Origin: Microbacterium luteolum
GTDB lineage: Bacteria; Actinomycetota; Actinomycetes; Actinomycetales; Microbacteriaceae
Assembly: GCF_039533965.1 (NCBI RefSeq)
Contig: NZ_BAAAUN010000001.1
Location: 2,826,950 to 2,890,949 of the forward strand
Reading direction: 5' to 3'
DNA: 64,000 nucleotides
Part shown: positions 50,833 to 59,518 of the stretch, one piece after another
How positions within the stretch are numbered: the first letter of the stretch is position 1
How the letters are laid out: the number at the start of each line of letters is the position of its first letter
The notes under the pieces: generated by a model
What the model was told of the DNA's origin: nothing
Database searches by the model: none
The model's input: the letters and a program-made list of their open reading frames with translations, nothing else
Program-made: the position numbers and the translations under genes

Positions 50833-53800
50833 TCAGCGACGCCAGCGCCGCCGCCCGGCGAAGGCGAGTCCGCCGCCGACGAGCAGGAGCGCCGCCAGGG
50901 CGAGAGTCACGGTGAGGACGTTTCCGTCCAGTCCGGTCGCCGCGAGTCCGCCTCCGCCGCTCGTGCCGCTGGAGGCTCCGCCGCTTCCGCCGGTGCCCGT
51001 GCCCGGCTGCCCGGTTCCCGGCCCGGTTCCGGGGTCCGCCGCCCGCACGGTCAGAGCGGCGCGGAACTCCGTGCCGTCGGCCCGTGTCATCACGATGTGG
51101 TGCTGGCCCGCCGGGACGTTCGCCGGCACCTTCCACGTCAGCGACGCCGCTCCGGCCGCGTCAGCCGCCACCGTGCCCATGTCGACCGGGTCGGAGTGCA
51201 GCGCGAACGACACATCCTCCTCCGGCTCGAGCCCGGCGACCTCGACCGTGATGTTGTCGCCGGCGGTGACGGCATCCGTCGAGATCGTGATCTCGGGAGC
51301 CGCCGGGGTCACGGCTTCGTCGAGCGTCACCATGATCCAGCTCACCTGCACGTCGGCGTCACGGGTCGGTGCCAGCACCAGCTCGATCTCGCCCGCATCG
51401 CCCACGGTGATGTCGCCGTAGCTGCGCGTCTCGTCGGCCGCGACGTAGTCGTGGTCCTCCTCGACGACGGTGCCGTTGACGCTCACCCGTGCCCCGCGGT
51501 CATCCCACTGATCCCACGGATCCGCGTATCCGACGTGCACGCTGTAGCGACCTGGCTCGAGGTCGCCGAAGCGGTACGCGATGTCGCGCCCATCGACGGC
51601 GTAGCGGAGCGTGGAGAACATCGTGCCGTCGGTCGCACCCGACGACTTGCTGCCCTCGCTGACGTACCCCCAGGATGCGCCGGTGTCGGCATCCTCGCCG
51701 TAGGACTGGTCGGCGAGGGTGTTCTGCAGGTCGCCCTCATCCGCGGCATCCCGCAGTGCCTTCCAGTCCGCCGTCTCCTGCCCGCCGGCGTTCACCGCGT
51801 AGCGGAGCCCGTCGGGGACGACGGCGATCGTCCGGGTGAAGGTGCGTCCGCCGAACTCCGGCAGGGTGCCCGTGGCCGTCACGATGCCCGGCGCGTCGAA
51901 CGATCCGCTGAAGCTCCACGTGACCGGCTGCTCCGTCGCGACGCCGTTCCTGGTCACGGTCACCACCGGCACGTCGAAGCTGCCGCCGACCGGGATCGTC
52001 TCCGGAACCGCCGAGACGTCCCACGCCGACCACTGGTCGAGCTGATCGAGAGTCCACTCGTCGTGCACCTCGACCGAGAGGGAGTCTCCGCCCTCGCCCA
52101 TGCTGATCGGGAGCCACACCATCTGCGCGTTCTTCAGATCGGTGCCGCCGTTCCAGCGGTCGCCCATGTAGATGTACTTCCCCTGCTCGGGGTCGACCGG
52201 GATCACGGAGGACGGCTGCGAGTTCCAGGAGTTGCTCTGCGCCCACCACGGGAACGGGTCGCCCATCTCGGTCCACGCGCCCATGAGGTCGGTCGACGTC
52301 GCCCAGCGCGACGGGTTGGGGCTCCAGCCCGTCGTGCCGGAAGTGATCAGGAAGTACCGTTCGTCGTGCTGGAAGATCGCCGGGGATTCCCGGGACTGGT
52401 TCACGAAGATGCGGTTGTAGTCCACACCGAGCACGGCCTCATCCGCGGGCGTCGCGAGATCCGTGTACTCGTCGTCGAGCTTCGAGATGAACATGGTGGC
52501 GTTCTCCTCGCTCGAGTAGATGATGTACCCGGTGCCGTCGTCGTCCACGAACAGGTTCATGTCGCGCGCCATGCCGCCGTTGTTCGGGGCGTGGTTGGGC
52601 GGATCGGCATCCGCGGGGGCGTAGTTCAGCCGGTAGCTGTCGATGTAGCGGAACGGGCCGAACGGGGAGTCCGACACCGCGACGCCGGCATTCGCCTTCG
52701 CGTACTGCGCCGACGACGTCGCGGACGGCCCGTCCATGTGCGCCCACATGACCCACTTGCCGGTCTGCTCGTTGAAGATGACCTTCGGACGCTCGATGAT
52801 CGGCGGGGTCACACCCTCGACCGGGACCGTGCCGAGGTCGCGGTAGACGGCATCCTTCTGCTCCTGCGTGTAGTCGCCGTAGAGCGCCTCGAAGTACGGC
52901 TCGTCGAACTGCTCCGTCGACGCCAGCGTGCGCAGCGCGACCCCGCGGTCCTCCCAGTTGTAGAGGTCGTAGGAGCTGTAGACGTGCACGCCCGGCGCCG
53001 AGTGGTAGCCGTTCGTGCGGTCCTCGCCGTAGAGGTAGTAGATCGTGCGGCCGTCGTCGTCGGTCGACGGGACGACCTGGCCGCCGTGCGCCTGGATGAC
53101 CTCGCCGTTCGTGTCGAGCCATTCCTGGCCGGGGCGGAAGCTCGCGTAGGGCGCGATCTCATCGCGCGCCGCGTCCAGCTTCCACTGCTGGTTCGCGCCG
53201 CCGTTCGACTGCCAGACCCCGACGGATGCGCCCGCGGAGGTCGAGGAGCCCCCGACGTCGAGCACCTTCCCGCGGCCGGCGTTGAGCAGGCTGAAGGTGC
53301 TGCCGTTCGTCGACGTCATCATCCAGAGGGCCGACGGGTCGGCGGATGCCGTGGCGTCGTCGACGTCGCGGAGGACCGTGCTGTCGCCGTCGGCGACGAG
53401 TGCGCGACCGTCGGCGGCGCGCAGAGCGAAGCGGTCACGGGACGTTCCCGGCTGGTCGTCGATCAGCGATGCCGTCCACGTCTGGGCGCCGATCAGCTCG
53501 GGCTCGCGAGCGCTGCCGAGCTGCGTGCTGTCGTCGACCACGGTGAGCGCGTGCCCGCTCTGCACGCCGGTGAGCGTGTAGGAGGCGCCATCTCGGAGGG
53601 CGGGCGCGTCGGCGGCGACGCCTTCGACACCGGTGACCACGAACGTGGTCACCGACTTCGCGGGCACCGTCAGGGTCGCCGTTCCGTCGGCACCGACGGT
53701 GACCGCCGTGCCGGTGCGGAGGGCGTTCGCCTCGGGGTCGGATGCCGGTGACCCGGTCGTCACGATCGGCGTCACGGTCGCGCTCTGGTCGATGTCGCCG

Positions 53801-55296
53801 AAGAGCGACAGGTCGATCGTGATCGTGCGGTCCTGGTCGCTCTCGTTCGTGTGCACGAGCGTGGCGCCGGAGCCGTCGCCGTCGATCGCGGCGGTGGTGT
53901 CATCGTCGCCGACGCGCACGAGCTGGTCGCCCGGCTCGATGTAATGGGTGAAGTTGCGCAGCGTGTTGTACTTCGCGTTCGTGCGGAGCTGGCAGCTCGG
54001 GTCGGCGTCGCCGTCGGCGATCCGGCGGGCGGAGTCGCCGTTCGCGTCGCAGTCGAAGTCGATGAAGATCGAACCCCAGTTCTTCTTCTCCACCTTCTCC
54101 ATGTTGTAGAGGTCCTCGACCGGCTGCCACAGCACCCAGGCGTCCGGTTCGAGTTCGCGCAGGTCGTCGCTGACCAGCTGGGCGATGCCGAGACCATTCT
54201 CGATCGCATCCGGGTTCCAGCTGTCGCCGCCCCAGTTGCCCTCGACCTCGCTCATCCACAGCGGCTTGTCGGCGCTCTTCGCGATGTCGCGAGCCAGCGG
54301 ACGGCCGCTGGTGCCGTAGGTGTGCACGTTGAGCTGCGAGACCACGTCTCGCGCCTCGGCATCCCACCCGTTCCAGTCCTCGACGAACCGGTCGGGGTTC
54401 GTCTCGTCGGGGCCGGAGATCGCGGCATCCGTCGTGGTGTCGGACTCGGCGAGTTCGGCGGCGAGGGCCTTGAGCACCTCGGCCTGCAGGGCGGGTCCGG
54501 CGTGGGCACCCTCCTGTCGGCTCGCGCTCGTCGGCCAGCCGTCGTCGCCCAGGGTCGTGCCCCAGTAGTTGGTGTTCGGCTCGTTCAGGGGATCGATCGT
54601 GTCGAAGGAGATGCCCTGGGTGTCCTCGACGTGCTCGACGACCGTCTTCACGTAGGTCGCGAAGGTGCCGAGCGAGTCCTGGCGGATCTGGTCCGCCCAG
54701 GCGTCGGTGCCGCCGCTGACGAATCCGCTCTCGGTCATGAAGTAGGGCGGGGAGTTGCTGAAGGCCTCCCACGTGTCGACCTGGTCCTTGATCGCCGACA
54801 CCCAGGCGAGCTGCGCGGCATCCGCCGAGAAGTCGTAGTCGCTCGCGTTCTCGCCGGTCCACGCGGCGCGGTAGCGGTCGCGGTCGGCGAAGTCCGACGT
54901 GATCTCGCCGCTGTCGTCGGTGAGGGGTGCGTCGGGGTTCCACCATCCGGGCACGGCGCCGCCGGGTCGGAGATAGGCGGGTACATCGGAGGCGTTGCCG
55001 CCGCCGATGTTGTACCGCGCGATGTTGAGGTTCAGGCCGTCGTCTCCGAACACCTTGCCGATGAGCTCATCACGCAGCTCTTCCGGGTAGGAGCCGGTGG
55101 CGTTCGCCATCCAGACCAGGCTCGATCCCCATCCCTGGAACGGCCCGCCGGCATAGGCCGGATTGGGCGTGAGGGTGAGATCGGATTCGGCGGCGCTGGC
55201 CGCCTGGGGGAGGGCGGCGAGTCCGCTCGCTGTCGCCGCAAGCACGGCGGCCATGGCGAGCGCGCGCCGGGGTGAGGTCGCTCTTCTTTCAGACAT
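50833..55296 (-). CDS. Cell-wall-anchored GH30-like / GH43_24-like arabinogalactan-degrading enzyme
   Basis: 1487 residues. A Sec signal (to about residue 37, AASAA) leads to a GH30-like domain (about 40-520) close to endo-beta-1,6-galactanases: GGPFQGWGSSLVWMANATG, acid/base Glu239 in DPLNEPNTNYWG and nucleophile Glu350 in PLWMSEVEGNWGG. A ricin-like beta-trefoil (about 535-715, GANQQWKLD) comes next, then a GH43 domain of the subfamily 24 exo-beta-1,3-galactanase type (about 730-1060: VIQAHGGQVV, YYLYGEDRTNGYHSAPGVHVYSS, RESPAIF, NSWNSQPSSV). Ig-like and carbohydrate-binding-like units follow. The end is LAATG, a membrane helix and RRRWRR: a sortase sorting signal. Predicted to strip side chains and backbone of plant arabinogalactan at the surface. 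Confidence 0.85.
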   Translation of the reverse strand: MSERRATSPRRALAMAAVLAATASGLAALPQAASAAESDLTLTPNPAYAGGPFQGWGSSLVWMANATGSYPEELRDELIGKVFGDDGLNLNIARYNIGGGNASDVPAYLRPGGAVPGWWNPDAPLTDDSGEITSDFADRDRYRAAWTGENASDYDFSADAAQLAWVSAIKDQVDTWEAFSNSPPYFMTESGFVSGGTDAWADQIRQDSLGTFATYVKTVVEHVEDTQGISFDTIDPLNEPNTNYWGTTLGDDGWPTSASRQEGAHAGPALQAEVLKALAAELAESDTTTDAAISGPDETNPDRFVEDWNGWDAEARDVVSQLNVHTYGTSGRPLARDIAKSADKPLWMSEVEGNWGGDSWNPDAIENGLGIAQLVSDDLRELEPDAWVLWQPVEDLYNMEKVEKKNWGSIFIDFDCDANGDSARRIADGDADPSCQLRTNAKYNTLRNFTHYIEPGDQLVRVGDDDTTAAIDGDGSGATLVHTNESDQDRTITIDLSLFGDIDQSATVTPIVTTGSPASDPEANALRTGTAVTVGADGTATLTVPAKSVTTFVVTGVEGVAADAPALRDGASYTLTGVQSGHALTVVDDSTQLGSAREPELIGAQTWTASLIDDQPGTSRDRFALRAADGRALVADGDSTVLRDVDDATASADPSALWMMTSTNGSTFSLLNAGRGKVLDVGGSSTSAGASVGVWQSNGGANQQWKLDAARDEIAPYASFRPGQEWLDTNGEVIQAHGGQVVPSTDDDGRTIYYLYGEDRTNGYHSAPGVHVYSSYDLYNWEDRGVALRTLASTEQFDEPYFEALYGDYTQEQKDAVYRDLGTVPVEGVTPPIIERPKVIFNEQTGKWVMWAHMDGPSATSSAQYAKANAGVAVSDSPFGPFRYIDSYRLNYAPADADPPNHAPNNGGMARDMNLFVDDDGTGYIIYSSEENATMFISKLDDEYTDLATPADEAVLGVDYNRIFVNQSRESPAIFQHDERYFLITSGTTGWSPNPSRWATSTDLMGAWTEMGDPFPWWAQSNSWNSQPSSVIPVDPEQGKYIYMGDRWNGGTDLKNAQMVWLPISMGEGGDSLSVEVHDEWTLDQLDQWSAWDVSAVPETIPVGGSFDVPVVTVTRNGVATEQPVTWSFSGSFDAPGIVTATGTLPEFGGRTFTRTIAVVPDGLRYAVNAGGQETADWKALRDAADEGDLQNTLADQSYGEDADTGASWGYVSEGSKSSGATDGTMFSTLRYAVDGRDIAYRFGDLEPGRYSVHVGYADPWDQWDDRGARVSVNGTVVEEDHDYVAADETRSYGDITVGDAGEIELVLAPTRDADVQVSWIMVTLDEAVTPAAPEITISTDAVTAGDNITVEVAGLEPEEDVSFALHSDPVDMGTVAADAAGAASLTWKVPANVPAGQHHIVMTRADGTEFRAALTVRAADPGTGPGTGQPGTGTGGSGGASSGTSGGGGLAATGLDGNVLTVTLALAALLLVGGGLAFAGRRRWRR

Positions 55297-55310
55297 CCTT
55301 GTCCATTCCG

Positions 55311-55346
55311 ATTGTGTTGACGTCAACATGTCAACGTCAACACAAT
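55311..55346. promoter_or_regulatory. LacI-type operator cluster upstream of the glycoside hydrolase
   Basis: ATTGTGTTGACGT (55311-55323) and its exact complement (55334-55346) flank ten bases. Within this, TGTTGACGTCAACA (55316-55329) is a perfect 14-bp palindrome and TTGACGTTGAC-like words repeat on the other strand. Such TTGACGTCAA cores are typical of LacI-family sugar repressors. No lacI gene is in the window. Confidence 0.75.
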
Positions 55347-55400
55347 CTAGCGGAAGACGATCCTCCCGACAAGGGTGCGGGGGACAACTAGGCTGAACCC

Positions 55401-56006
55401 GTGCTTCTCAGCGATCGCGACATCAGGGCAGAACTCGCATCGGGCCGCGTCGGCCTGGAACCGCACGAGCCGGAGATGATCCAGCCGTCGAGCATCGACG
55501 TGCGCCTCGATCGGTACTTCCGCCTCTTCGACAACCACAAGTACCCGTTCATCGATCCGTCGGTCGATCAGCCCGAGCTCACGCGCCTGATCGAGGTCGA
55601 TCCGGAGGAGCCGTTCATCCTGCACCCGGGGGAGTTCGCCCTCGGTGCGACGTACGAGCAGGTCACTCTTCCCGACGACGTCGCCGCCCGCCTCGAGGGC
55701 AAGTCGTCGCTCGGCCGCCTCGGCCTGATCACGCACTCGACGGCCGGGTTCATCGACCCGGGATTCACCGGGCACGTGACGCTCGAGCTCGCGAACGTCG
55801 CGACCCTGCCGATCAAGCTCTGGCCGGGGATGAAGATCGGGCAGCTGTGCTTCTTCCGCCTGACCTCGCCGGCCGAGAACCCGTACGGCTCCGGCCCCTA
55901 CGGCAACCGGTACCAGGGGCAGCGGGGCCCGACGGCCTCCCGCTCCTTCCAGAACTTCCATCGGACGGATGTCGGCGTGACCGACGTCGGAGCAACAGGG
56001 GGCTGA
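55401..56006 (+). CDS. dcd: dCTP deaminase
   Basis: 201 residues, usual length. [18 protein letters not shown], the catalytic Glu region [12 protein letters not shown], and [18 protein letters not shown] are family signatures; the C-terminal [17 protein letters not shown] closes over the nucleotide. It forms dUTP from dCTP for thymidylate synthesis; actinobacterial members such as that of M. tuberculosis also hydrolyse dUTP. TAGGCT ends six bases before the GTG, so it is probably leaderless. Confidence 0.96.
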   Translation: MLLSDRDIRAELASGRVGLEPHEPEMIQPSSIDVRLDRYFRLFDNHKYPFIDPSVDQPELTRLIEVDPEEPFILHPGEFALGATYEQVTLPDDVAARLEGKSSLGRLGLITHSTAGFIDPGFTGHVTLELANVATLPIKLWPGMKIGQLCFFRLTSPAENPYGSGPYGNRYQGQRGPTASRSFQNFHRTDVGVTDVGATGG

Positions 56007-56007
56007 C

Positions 56008-56469
56008 ATGAGTGACGGCAGCGGCACGACTCCGGATGAACCGGTCACCCCGGAAGAGCCGGCGATCGCGCCCGCGGATGCCGTCATCCCGCCGCCTCCG
56101 CCGGAGATCCCGATCCCGGAGGGGCTGCTGACCCCTCCGCCGGCGGAGATCCCGGTGCCGGACGCGGTGATCCCGCCGCCCCCGCCCGAGGCGCGCCTGC
56201 GCTCGTCCGAGCGCCCGCGCCCCGCGATCCTCGAAGGGGATCAGCCCGCCGCCGTCGCCGACGACTGGGCCAAGCCGTCGGTCGCGCCCGAGGTCCCGAC
56301 CTCGGGCGGCTATCGCGGCCTCACCGTCGCGATCTTCGCCTTCCTGCTGATCCTGCTCACCGCCGCGGTCGTCACCGGGATCTATCTGCTCAGCACCGGC
56401 CGCTTCCCGTTCGTGGTGTTCGATCTCGACGCCTCCGCGCTGGGCCTGGGCGTGGTGCTGCCGCTCTGA
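56008..56469 (+). CDS. Proline-rich single-span membrane protein
   Basis: 153 residues. The first 95 are disordered with an imperfect repeat (DAVIPPPPPEIPIPEG and DAVIPPPPPEARL), then a membrane segment at about 108-130 (LTVAIFAFLLILLTAAVVTG). The start lies one base after the dcd stop, so the genes are co-transcribed. No family recognised; the Pro-rich part may bind partners or span the wall depending on orientation. Confidence 0.75.
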   Translation: MSDGSGTTPDEPVTPEEPAIAPADAVIPPPPPEIPIPEGLLTPPPAEIPVPDAVIPPPPPEARLRSSERPRPAILEGDQPAAVADDWAKPSVAPEVPTSGGYRGLTVAIFAFLLILLTAAVVTGIYLLSTGRFPFVVFDLDASALGLGVVLPL

Positions 56470-56477
56470 GCGGGCGG

Positions 56478-56912
56478 GTGGCGTGGGAGCTGCGCCCGAG
56501 CACGGCGGCGGATGCGACCTGGATCGCCGAGCTGCGGGCGATCGTGCTCCGTGACGACCTGGAGCGCCTGGGTCGTTATGACCCGGTGCGCGTGCGACGG
56601 CGGTTCCTCGATGCCTTCGGCTCGTCGTCGACCCGTGTGATCGTGATCGACGGGGCGGATGCCGGGTCCATCGCGCTGCGAGCCGACGAGGAGGGTGCCG
56701 TGTGGATCGAGCACTTCTACCTCGATCCCCGGCAGCAGGGGCGCGGGATCGGATCAGCGGTGCTCGCCCTGGTCCTCGCCGAGTGCCTCACGCCGCGGTT
56801 CCGACTCAACGTGCTCCAGGGCAGTCCCGCGCGGCGGCTCTACGAACGGGCCGGCTTCGTCGTCGACAGCGAAGACGAGATCGACGTCTTCATGACACGG
56901 GCGCAGATCTGA
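56478..56912 (+). CDS. GNAT family N-acetyltransferase
   Basis: 144 residues from a GTG eight bases after the previous stop. WELRPSTAADATWIAELRAIV, the acetyl-CoA loop LDPRQQGRGIGSAVLALVLAE and LYERAGFVVDSEDEIDVFM fit GNAT proteins. The substrate is unknown. It is third in the dcd transcript and overlaps the convergent hydrolase gene by 23 bases. Confidence 0.85.
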   Translation: MAWELRPSTAADATWIAELRAIVLRDDLERLGRYDPVRVRRRFLDAFGSSSTRVIVIDGADAGSIALRADEEGAVWIEHFYLDPRQQGRGIGSAVLALVLAECLTPRFRLNVLQGSPARRLYERAGFVVDSEDEIDVFMTRAQI

Positions 56913-57825
56913 CCACGGCATCCGTCGTGACCGGCTGGGCCTGACCCTCGGTCGTGCCGAGCGCGTCGACGCCCGCGAGTCCGCCGGCCACGAATGCCAC
57001 GACCGCGTCGAGGGTGGCATCCGCCGAGAGCACCCTCGTGTGCCCGTAGTCGTCGGTGCGCAGCAGTCGTGAGCGCGCGCCGTGCGCGGCGTGCAGGCGC
57101 AGCGAATCGGCATCCGGCATCCGACGATCGCCGCGATCGTGCACGACGAGCAGCGACGTGTCGGCGGGGAGCGGATGCTGCGCCGCGTCGGACAACGCCC
57201 CGGTCGCGGTCTCCTCCGTGCCGAAGCGCCGGCGGAACCGCGCCTTCATGTTGTCGGCCGTGGTCTGGTCGACCTGGAACTCGCGCACGAACTCGTCGAT
57301 GAAGGCGTAGGGACCGGCACCCCCGGCGATCGCGACCACGGCCGGCGTCGGCACGCTCGATCGTGCAGCCGCCAGGGCGGCGAGGGCGCCGAAGGAGTGC
57401 CCGACGATCGCGGCGAACGGTCCGTGGATCGCCTGCAGCTCCTCGGCCAGGGCGACCCAGTCGCGCACGTCGGTGCGGCGGCCCTTCGATGCGCCATGCG
57501 CGGGAGCGTCGAACGTGACCACACGGAAGCCCTCGAACACGAGTTCTCGCACGAGCGGCGCGAACTGCGAGGCACGGCCGCGCCAACCGTGGAGCACGAG
57601 CACGGTGCGGGGCCCCGTGCCCCACTCGTAGCCGGCGACCTCGATGCCACGCACGGCGAGGCGACGGTGCCGGGCTTCGCTGTGCGTGGTGGCATCCCAG
57701 TCCCGAACGGGCATCCGCGGGCCGGTCGCGAAGAACGCCCGGAGGGCGAGTCCGCCGGCGAGGGTGGGGGACAGTGCCGCGGTGGTGCGAATGCCGCGGG
57801 CGGCGAGTGCAGGCAGGGACGACAT
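56890..57825 (-). CDS. Alpha/beta hydrolase
   Basis: 311 residues from an ATG after GAAGGAG. VLVLHGWRGRASQFAPLV (oxyanion region), VVTFDAPAHGAS, nucleophile elbow IVGHSFGALAAL, Asp in VVHDRGDRRMP and His in DDYGHTRVL form a complete hydrolase fold. The N-terminus carries a hydrophobic stretch, perhaps membrane-associated. It diverges from a TetR gene with two palindromes between, so it is probably induced by a ligand of that regulator. Confidence 0.88.
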   Translation of the reverse strand: MSSLPALAARGIRTTAALSPTLAGGLALRAFFATGPRMPVRDWDATTHSEARHRRLAVRGIEVAGYEWGTGPRTVLVLHGWRGRASQFAPLVRELVFEGFRVVTFDAPAHGASKGRRTDVRDWVALAEELQAIHGPFAAIVGHSFGALAALAAARSSVPTPAVVAIAGGAGPYAFIDEFVREFQVDQTTADNMKARFRRRFGTEETATGALSDAAQHPLPADTSLLVVHDRGDRRMPDADSLRLHAAHGARSRLLRTDDYGHTRVLSADATLDAVVAFVAGGLAGVDALGTTEGQAQPVTTDAVVRSAPVS

Positions 57826-57848
57826 GGTTTCTCCTTCGCCGAAACAAT

Positions 57849-57892
57849 ACGAACGATCATACGTATAGTAGGCGAACGATCGTTCGTATACT
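57849..57892. promoter_or_regulatory. Double TetR operator overlapping the tetR -10
   Basis: CGAACGATCGTTCG (57873-57886) is a perfect palindrome next to TATACT (57887-57892), the -10 of tetR. A second, imperfect copy TACGAACGATCATACGTA lies at 57849-57866 toward the hydrolase. Two dimers could control both divergent genes. Confidence 0.75.
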
Positions 57893-57898
57893 AGGGGG

Positions 57899-58546
57899 AT
57901 GTCGGATCATGCAGTTCTGGACGGCCGAAGGGCCCGCGGCGATGCCTCGCGCCGCGTGGTGCTGCAGAGCGCGACCGACCTGGCATCGGTCGACGGGCTT
58001 GACGGACTCACGATCGGGCGGCTCTCCGAGGCGTCCGGCTACAGCAAGAGCAGCATCGCCACGCTCTTCCAGAGCAAGGAGCGGCTGCAGCTCGCGACGG
58101 TCGCCGCCGCGCGGGAGATCTTCGTGGCGCAGATCGTCGAACCGGCCAGGTCCGAGCCGCGTGGAGTCCGCCGGTTGGCGGCGCTGATGCGTAACGGACT
58201 CGTCTACTCCCGCGACCGCGTGTTCACCGGTGGATGCTTCTTCGCCGCGACCGCGGCCGATGTCGACTCGAAACCCGGCCCCGTGAGCGACGCCGTACGT
58301 GCGGGCCTGTCGGACTGGTACGCCTACGTGGGGATGCAGATCCGCTACGCGGTCGATGCCGGCGAGATAGAGGTCGACGACATCGAGGTCCTCGCCTTCG
58401 AGTTGATCGCCTTGGATGACCAGGCGAACTCGCGTTCGCTGCTCATGCGCGACGAGCGTCCGTACGCCCTGGCCGCTGCGGCCATGCGCGGACGCCTGCG
58501 CGCGGCCGGTGCCGACGAAGACGCGGTCGCCCTGCTCGAGCTATGA
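57899..58546 (+). CDS. TetR family transcriptional regulator
   Basis: 215 residues. The helix-turn-helix is DLASVDGLDGLTIGRLSEASGYSKSSIATLFQSKERLQ (in pieces, residues about 20-60), followed by a TetR_C ligand domain with GCFFAATAADVDSKPGPV. TATACT ends six bases before the ATG, so the transcript is probably leaderless and the operator covers the -10. It likely represses itself and the divergent hydrolase. Confidence 0.9.
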   Translation: MSDHAVLDGRRARGDASRRVVLQSATDLASVDGLDGLTIGRLSEASGYSKSSIATLFQSKERLQLATVAAAREIFVAQIVEPARSEPRGVRRLAALMRNGLVYSRDRVFTGGCFFAATAADVDSKPGPVSDAVRAGLSDWYAYVGMQIRYAVDAGEIEVDDIEVLAFELIALDDQANSRSLLMRDERPYALAAAAMRGRLRAAGADEDAVALLEL

Positions 58547-58566
58547 GCCTGGGCCCCGGCGACCTC

Positions 58567-58599
58567 GGTCGTTGAGCGAGCGCAGCGAGACGAAACGCC
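58567..58599. repeat. Dispersed repeat element, GTTGAGCGAGCG type
   Basis: A 33-base unit whose minus strand begins GGCGTTTCGTC, the same 11-mer that heads the repeat at 15692-15702, and continues with TCGCTGCGCTCGCTCAACGA. It lies between convergent genes and joins the terminator below. Units of this kind are frequent in Microbacterium-like genomes by my recollection; copy number cannot be checked here. Confidence 0.6.
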
Positions 58600-58628
58600 C
58601 CACCCGACGTCGTGTCGGATGGGGCGTT
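58593..58628. terminator. Bidirectional terminator between tetR and the winged-helix gene
   Basis: AACGCCCCACCCGAC and GTCGGATGGGGCGTT pair with a single mismatch around a five-base loop. An A-run on one side and TTCC on the other allow use in both directions. Confidence 0.8.
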
Positions 58629-58650
58629 CCCTGTTTCATGAGCCTGGAGC

Positions 58651-59415
58651 TCAGGCGTCGCGACCGCGGCTGTAGCCGGCATCGAAGCCGCGCTCGTACG
58701 CGTGCTGCGCGAACCGCGCGGCGCGCTGCGGGCCGTGGCCGCGGTGACCGTGGTCTCCGCGCTCACCGTACTCGCCCTCGTGGAAGCCCGGGTGGCCGTG
58801 GTGGCCGTGCCCGCGCTCGCCGTGGCGGCACTCGTCGTCACGCTGGTCGGCGTCGGGACCGAAGCCGCGACCCGGACCGAAGCCGGGACCGAAGCCGTGA
58901 CCGAAGCCGCGTCCCGGACCGAAGCCGCGACCGAAGGGCCGACCGAATCGGCCCGGGAGTCCGCGACCTTCGCCGCGCCCGCCGAAGCCGTGACGACGAC
59001 CGCGCGGAAGCGGGGTCTCCTCGTCCCAGCCGAAGGCGCGGGCGATCTTCTCGAGTGACGCGAGGGTGGTGGCCATCTCCTCTTCGGAGACGGCGTCGGA
59101 GACCTTCGCGCGGATGCCGTCGACGACGGCGCCGAGGCGCTCCTTGGCCGCGCGGCCCTCGTCGGTGAGCGTCCAGCCGTCGCCGTCTGCGGCGACCCAG
59201 CCGCGCTCGACGAGGCGGTGCAGCTTGTGGTCGTTGAGCGGACGATGCGCCGGGATGGTCCCGTCGACGACGTTGAGGATCCGCCAGTCGCGGCGGCTCG
59301 CCTGCTCGGCCTCGAAGGCCGAGGCGAACTCGGCCGCCATCAGGCGGTCGGCGGCCTTCAGCCAGAAGCCGAAGGGGCGGGAACTGTTCTGGGGGTTCTG
59401 TGTATCGGTGTTCAT
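58651..59415 (-). CDS. MarR-like winged-helix regulator with Gly/His-rich tail
   Basis: 254 residues. Residues about 15-125 have a MarR-like fold (DWRILNVVDGTIP, LNDHKLHRLVERGWVAADGDGWTLTDEGRAAKERL in pieces). Residues 140-235 are low complexity: repeated GFGPG units, then HGERGHGHHGHPGFHEGEYGE, dense in His, Glu and Asp. Such a tail could bind Zn, Ni or Co. It diverges from a second winged-helix gene with its own His/Gly-rich part. AAGGACT precedes the ATG. Confidence 0.8.
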   Translation of the reverse strand: MNTDTQNPQNSSRPFGFWLKAADRLMAAEFASAFEAEQASRRDWRILNVVDGTIPAHRPLNDHKLHRLVERGWVAADGDGWTLTDEGRAAKERLGAVVDGIRAKVSDAVSEEEMATTLASLEKIARAFGWDEETPLPRGRRHGFGGRGEGRGLPGRFGRPFGRGFGPGRGFGHGFGPGFGPGRGFGPDADQRDDECRHGERGHGHHGHPGFHEGEYGERGDHGHRGHGPQRAARFAQHAYERGFDAGYSRGRDA

Positions 59416-59472
59416 GAGTAGTCCTTAGATGTCAGTGTGCATGTGGTTGTCACATGTCATGTATATGTAGTG

Positions 59473-59497
59473 TGACATGGAGTAAGGATCCATGTCA
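59473..59497. promoter_or_regulatory. Inverted repeat between the two His-rich regulators
   Basis: TGACATGG-agtaaggat-CCATGTCA is a perfect 8-bp inverted repeat. CATGTCA/TGACATG words recur at 59453-59460 and nearby, so several overlapping sites may exist. The region is A/T-rich and includes the -10 TAAAAT (59507-59512). Confidence 0.65.
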
Positions 59498-59518
59498 AGT
59501 CGCATGTAAAATGAATTC

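Noticed and set aside
50743..53751. 1002-codon plus-strand open frame opposite the galactanase gene
   Set aside because: Shadow of the minus-strand enzyme, with Arg/Val/Asp-rich non-protein-like composition and no domain.
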